The notes under the pieces were generated by a model, which ran no database searches, was not told where the DNA came from, and saw only the letters and a list, made by a program, of their open reading frames with translations. Source: Paramacrobiotus metropolitanus (taxonomy: Eukaryota; Tardigrada; Eutardigrada; Parachela; Macrobiotidae). From it: a stretch of DNA of 64,000 nt. Positions 58,589 to 64,000 of the stretch are shown piece by piece. Location of the stretch: contig NW_026570237.1 in NCBI RefSeq assembly GCF_019649055.1, positions 1,488,001-1,552,000 on the forward strand. The letters run 5' to 3'. Both the position numbers and the translations under genes were made by a program. How positions within the stretch are numbered: position 1 is the first letter of the stretch; each line of letters begins with the position of its first letter.

Positions 58589-60461
58589 CTACGTAATACG
58601 CTTTCCAGCTGGACCGATTTTGGCAACGAAGCAAACAGTGCCGTACAGGTAGTCGACAGAAAACTCGTTCCCATATGTCATGTAATTGGTTTTCAGTTTG
58701 GTGTGCAACGTTGATTTGGTGATCCACTGAATGTCGACGGAGTATTTGATTTGCTTCTTCTTTTCAGCGTCCCAACGTCGGCGAGATACACCATCTGGAT
58801 ATGGAAGAACTAAGGCCCCTTTAAAACTCTTCAGTTCAGAAGCCGCATCGTCCACCATATCACCGTATCTTGAAAGGTCAACCACATAATCAGTCAAGAC
58901 CGCCAAGAAATCAGGATTGCCGTCTTCTGGTTCTTCTTCACAGTCATCTTTCCCACCTTCGCCATCGGAATCCACACCCCTTTCCTCGTTCTCGTAGTAC
59001 TCTTGTGTCTGGGTCAGCATTTTCGGCTGGATGGGGAGCGACAGCTGTTCGCACACTTTCCTAACCAGCGCATCACTGCCCTTTAGGCAATCCATCAGAG
59101 TGCTCAGCTTAGTCTCGGCACTGACCGGGTATTCGTGTTGCAGACCAAAGCCGATCAATCCCCCTTTCGGTAAAAATGTTGGATCAGCTAACAACTGCGC
59201 CAGTCCGCTTTTGAAGGCATTTTCACGGTTGACATCAAGGCTTGCCGACTCCGGAGAAGTTTCGCCAAAGTACAGGTTGTAGGTCAGCGTGACGCGATAC
59301 CCGGACTGCACGACGGCCACTTCGTGCTCCACATCGCTGAAGAAGGCGACGTACCCGATCGACGGCTCTACAGCAGCAGCTAACTTCTCGGCCGAATCGA
59401 AAGTCCACTCTTTTTCGCCGTGACGTAGCTTCAGCTCTCCGCCGGTATGCTTCGTAGGGAAGACAATCACCAGCGATCCGAACATCTTGGCGCCCCGTGG
59501 AGTATCCTTGTGTGCTTTGAAAAATCCCCCCGGACCTAAAACCAGCAGCAATTATACAGCAAATTATCTCGGTAGAAGTTTAGATATAAAAGCGAGACTC
59601 TAGAATTACTCTGAAACTTTTGTAGATACAAAAAATATAAACCTACTCAGTCCAACTGTATGTATTCAGCGCTCACGGTTACAAGGATAAATAATTTTAT
59701 TTCGAAAGCCTACTTTCACGAACTATTTTATTCAGAAATATTTTAAATAATCTGCAGTATTGATTATCATACTTTTGGCTCTATCGCATAATTCATAGTA
59801 TTCAAATCGTATTATACAATTGCTACCCACTACCCAGTATAGTATTTAGTAGTATCACAGGCCCTTTACAGCATGATGTATCACAGCCTACGAGATTAAT
59901 TACTGCATATTATAATAGTATTACAGCAGCATTATTGATTATTAAGTAAAAAAAAATTTACTTTAAATGTACGTATATCGCTTACCGTAGACATTCAACT
60001 TGTAAAGTTCTCGCTCGACAGGCTTTTCAAAATGGGTGTGCTCTAGCAGGCTGTTCTTGACACGAGCCAAAATTCCCGAGCATTCCAAGTCGAATTTGCT
60101 GGCGAATTGTTCTGTGTCCATTTTGCCAGCTTTGCGGTAAGTCTCGTCGTAGACATCCTGCTGGTTGATCCCAAAGCTGGCCGCCGTGCAGGCACGCGCA
60201 AGATGCTCTAATTCAGTGTCGGATGCAGTGTGCAGATACAGCTGCCTAAATGAGACACCAGGTCACCAACACAAAAGGTCAGTGCAGTTCCCATTCCGCT
60301 TCAACCTGTTGCACCGTTCCTTACCGTGCGGTATCGCCCTTGCCGTAGAACAGTCCTAAATCTTTTTCAGGAACGGGGCAAACGCCGAATGTTACGGGAT
60401 CATGATCGAAAAGGCAGGCCCGCAGAGACTTTATGGTCTGCTTGAAAGATGAGGGAGCCAT
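58589..60461 (-). CDS. 2OG-Fe(II) oxygenase, array copy 5
   Basis: Exons 60461-60325, 60245-59986 and 59535-58589 give 447 residues in phase. It starts MAPSSFKQTIKSLRACLFD and has the shortest protein of the array. Exon 3 opens GPGGFFKAHKDTPRGAKMFG; the distal His and Arg follow in FFSDVEHEVAVVQSGYRVTL. The acidic insert is short (DSDGEGGKDDCEEEPEDG) and the C-terminus ends GPAGKRIT. Exon 2 has a diverged segment (CSGILARVKNSLLEHTHFEK). It is separated from copy 4 by the hAT-like insertion. The complete ligand set suggests an active enzyme. Confidence 0.8.
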
Positions 60462-61874
60462 ATTAGCTGCAGTTTGTTAGTGTTACAGTGTACCTCGAAA
60501 CTGCCGCGCCCAGTGCCCTCTTTACGGTTAATAACGATGTCGATGCTCGATAATAAATTATTCGGAATCAGACCAAAATTAAGTAAAAGCATATAAATTT
60601 TAAACAATCAACGAAAACCGTTTCTTAAAATCTGGACTGGCAAACTACGATTAAACTGTGAAATCTGCACATCGGAGTACTGAATCGCCGATAATCACAA
60701 ACCTGCCATTGACTCACAAAGAATAATCACGAACAGGCATGCTACGACGGAGGGACGGTATGTTTCGGTATTCTCGAAGCGGGTTGTAAAGGGGCGGGCG
60801 GAAACATGCACCGACGCGATTTACAGCCGGCGGCTTTTAAGATTTCCATGAAACAAGCAGATTACAAAGTCTGACACTTGACAGTGGGCGGCTTTCAGAG
60901 CTAAACGCCTTCCGTAATAAACAGGGAAGTCAGTAAGGGTTAAAGTTAAACTGCTGCGATATTTCTTAATTCTGCCTGTCTGTTTTATTTGTATTACAAT
61001 TCTAATTAATTATTCGTACAATATATTGCGCGGTGCAGTTTCGCTGCAAGTTTGAACAAATCTCTTAAGGTAAACCTTCGATTATTTATCTGTAGGTCAC
61101 AATTACTTAATGACCTTGCATTTTCTAAGATGAAAAATCGAGTTAAGTGAACACGTGCACGTCTAACTGTCTTTATTATTTTATGTTAGTTCTACTAAAA
61201 ACACTAATTTGCAACTCAGAAATGTTTAAATAAACTGCATCCCAGATTTGCGTTTGCACTAAAGTTGTAAACTTTTACTGCAACTTGAAGAAGTACAGTA
61301 AATCGTAAGTACAAACCTTTCACTTTTATAGAAATAGTACAAATCTTATATCTTAATCTTATATGTTATATCTTATATATCTTTCATATTCAGTTCAAAT
61401 CTTTCACTTTTATAGAAAATTTGTGACAAATACTCATGTACTTCGAAAAGAAAATACATAAAATCGTAAGTTACAAAATAATAATAATAATCGTACTTAG
61501 TACTCGTACTTACAATGGCAACTCACTGAATGCATCGTATTTACAGTAATACCCAGGTAGTCAAACAAGAAGTAAATAACAGCAATAATCGAATGTATTG
61601 TATCTGTATTATATATATATGTACCAACATGATAAAGAAGGCAAGCAGTGATTCTATCATTTTAAATTACATCATCAATTATCTAATTAATTATTAATTC
61701 CACGCTTAAACTGTTAAACTTTCCAATTTGGCTACTTTGCATTTAATCTGCAATCAGTATCAGTATGTATAAGTCACAACGTTTTAATAACTGTAATTTC
61801 GAATGCCGAACGACTGTTGAACTGTCTCAACAAAAAATAAAAGAACAACAAAAGAAACCACATCATATTATCAT
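60462..61874. other. Intergenic between array copy 5 and EMG1
   Basis: Contains the upstream module of copy 5 (about 60,653-60,694, AAATCTGCACATCGGAGTAC). Farther right it is AT-rich with simple TATATCT and TAATAATAA runs, and a short direct repeat CTTTCACTTTTATAGAAA at about 61,318 and 61,403. No gene is seen. Confidence 0.5.
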
Positions 61875-63765
61875 CTATTTATCTTCGACTTTCCACACAG
61901 ATTCAAAGGCGTCGCAAATTTTCGTGACGGCCCAGGCGGCAGACAGTGGGTAGTTGCTGAAGGATACGAGCTCCTCGGTGTAGTCCACATTAACCTGCGC
62001 GCCGATTTAAAAGTACTGTAATACTTACTGTCAATATGGAAATACTGATTGATTTTATTTTTATAAATTACTGTTACGCTATATTAATTCATTATTACTA
62101 TTATTACTGACGAGCTTGGCTAACCAACCTGCCCGTGAGCAATGGCGCCCACGACGAAGACGATGGGGCCGTTGTCGGGGACCAGCGATCGAATGTCGAC
62201 AACTTCTTTGGCCTGGTGAGACGTGCCGATCCTCCGACAGCCCACCGGCAGATGATCGGACACGGGATTCTTAATCACTTTCAACAGCTTCTGGTGCCCT
62301 TCCGCCGCTCGCACCGACATCTTGTGCAGTAACTGCACTGCAAAACAATAATACCATTACCCCCAGACTCGTGATGCAAATCACAAAGCGGCATCTCACA
62401 ATTAAAAATGCGAAAAAATTCCTTAACACAACTCTAAAGTAACAGCGAATTCTCCAGATAAAATCGTAAAATTGCTAATAACAATAATAACGTTCTCTCT
62501 CACAATCAGCATAGCGACGGCATGTACAAAGTTCCTTTGACGAAAATTCTCAAACTGTTCTTATTCAAATAAAATACTTCAGAAGTACTGGCAGCGAAAA
62601 TTAATGGATCAAATGAATCAATCCAATAATATATGCAATATATTATTGGATTAAGGATTAATTCATAATATCCTAACTCACCTAATCCAATAATATATGC
62701 GCAATATTATTATTATATTGCTTTAGCATATGTCTTTATCGTGTTTCGATCTTAATTAAAATCCAATAATTACACTACAATCAATGAAAATTACGAATTG
62801 CAGTAATAAACAAAACAATTTAAATAATTTCACTGCAATCATCGGAAGACTCGGACGGCGCACTATCAACTGATTTACCGATTTATCAAGGGGAAAAAAA
62901 TGCGAAATAAACTCAGCCTTAATACATACCCATCAAACCGGCGAAACGGTCGTACGTCCGTGGAATTCTGGTCTGTGGATTAATTTCAATAAGGACATTC
63001 CGCTCCGTGTGAATGAACACTTGCAACAATCCCGCGCGATTTATAACACTGTCTTGCAGCATCAGAAGGCACTAAAAATAAAACAAGTAAAGCAGTAGAT
63101 AAGTACTGTACTATCGGAACGCATATTATTCATCAAACACGATACGCATTAACACTCGGCACAAAATCTCCAGTCCTCCCTTGCTAATTCTGAGTACTTC
63201 ACTCAAAATTAATTACTGAAAATTTAGAAGAGTGTCTGTAACGAACAACGCATTCGTACGACAACAACGTGAAAAAGCAATTTTCACAAACATCCCAAAA
63301 GGAAAATCGACAATCCACAAGGACTGCGGATTAATGAAGTGTGGAAAGAATTCGTAAAGGCATAAGAGAATCCAAATGATTGATTTTATAGTAAGTACCT
63401 GGTGGGTGATATCTGGTCTGGGAAAAGAATCCGCGTTTTTCTTAGACTTGGAAAGAAGATGCTTGTGCTTATCGGAGCACAACAAAGTGAAGTCTTTTCC
63501 ATTCTGGAAATATCGTAAACTCCTGAATCAAACGACTAGCAAAGGTAATGGATTAGCTCAGCGGGGAGATTATGGAATATCAGCAAGATTATCTGCAACT
63601 AACTTTGACTGTTTCCAGCTGAGAACGCTCCAATATGATAATCAGCTTTCTCTCCGAGCACAGCTGCAAATGCCCAGTTTTTAGGCGCTTGTTGCGCGGA
63701 ATCGATTCCGTGTGGTTAGCTTCGTCATCTGAATCTTGCTGGTTACTGGGTTGTTTAGACATCAT
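61875..63765 (-). CDS. EMG1: EMG1/NEP1 rRNA pseudouridine N1-methyltransferase
   Basis: Five exons (63765-63604, 63503-63399, 63071-62930, 62337-62129, 61994-61875) join in phase to 245 residues, against 244 in human EMG1. Recognisable segments are [102 protein letters not shown] and [23 protein letters not shown]1 is a SPOUT-fold nucleolar enzyme that methylates pseudouridine in the small-subunit rRNA hypermodified site and is needed for 40S assembly. The start is the first ATG of MMSKQPSN; the second Met is possible. One intron holds a strong palindrome. Confidence 0.93.
62620..62652. repeat. Perfect 15-bp palindrome in an EMG1 intron
   Basis: AATCCAATAATATAT is followed by GCA and then its exact reverse complement ATATATTATTGGATT. 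A truncated second copy of the left arm appears near 62,685-62,700. It could be a small foldback element or simple AT-rich cruciform DNA. Confidence 0.85.
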
Positions 63766-64000
63766 CCGCTCTTTAATCAAAAGTCGAAGCCAAAACAAGA
63801 AGCACACACGCCATAAATCAAATCAATAAACTGCTGAAAAAGTGCTGCACTTCAAACAAACTGTTGTTAGGCTGCTGCGAAAAAAACACTTCCAGTCTCC
63901 AGATGTACGATGGATAGGCTATTATAAAATGTCCAGATCTCCAGCAATATCAGATAAACCTTAAAAAGTTATCAAATGAGTTCTCCGGCTAAAATGTATA

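Noticed and set aside
43733-60280. Scattered AAAGGTCA-like words outside the retroelement (for example near 43,734, 48,812, 49,513 and 60,272)
   Set aside because: Only a handful in more than 50 kb, some inside related oxygenase coding text; not comparable with the density in the element.
1-64000. CRISPR arrays, tRNA or rRNA genes, bacterial operons
   Set aside because: No regularly spaced identical repeats, no cloverleaf or rRNA text recognised, and the gene structure is clearly eukaryotic.

Overview
This window is animal DNA. Host genes are split by many short GT-AG introns (about 60-350 nt) and include clear metazoan orthologues (PREP, EMG1, DHRS7B) and PRDM-type zinc-finger genes. A small invertebrate is likely. 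A tardigrade would fit the compact genes, but that is only an impression; nothing here fixes the phylum. Exon limits below come from reading splice sites by eye and checking that phases add up.

Layout. (1) 1 to about 12,250: a Ty3/gypsy-type LTR retrotransposon fossil on the minus strand, cut by the left window edge. It contains RT-RNase H, a long charged region, protease, a Gly-rich nucleocapsid with a CCHC knuckle, a gag-like part, a long coiled coil and a non-coding leader/LTR. It is studded with roughly 60-65 copies of AAAGGTCA, a nuclear-receptor half-site, in all frames and both orientations. (2) 12.7-14.6 kb: an F-box gene. (3) 15.1-33.8 kb: three related zinc-finger genes. PRDM-A (+) and PRDM-B (-) are convergent eight-exon duplicates with a PRDM9-like knuckle, a PR/SET domain and C2H2 fingers. 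B has a one-base frame disruption in its PR exon. The third gene, ZF-C, has no PR domain. Among them lie a mitochondrial-looking charged-repeat protein, a small CDK-substrate-like protein and DHRS7B. (4) 34.6-39.2 kb: a complete 20-exon prolyl endopeptidase. (5) 40.1-41.9 kb: a UDP-glycosyltransferase with a plant/bacterial-style HCGWNS donor box. (6) 43.8-60.5 kb: a tandem array of five three-exon 2OG-Fe(II) oxygenase genes, four open and one decayed, interrupted by a 2.43-kb non-autonomous hAT-like DNA transposon with an 8-bp target duplication. (7) 61.9-63.8 kb: EMG1.

The genes do not form one pathway. The main themes are local duplication (PRDM/ZF genes, the oxygenase array), candidate foreign-type enzymes (UGT, oxygenases) and a retroelement that has accumulated a nuclear-receptor-like motif at DNA level. 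The most rewarding targets are the AAAGGTCA-saturated element, the PRDM9-like duplicate pair and the oxygenase array.
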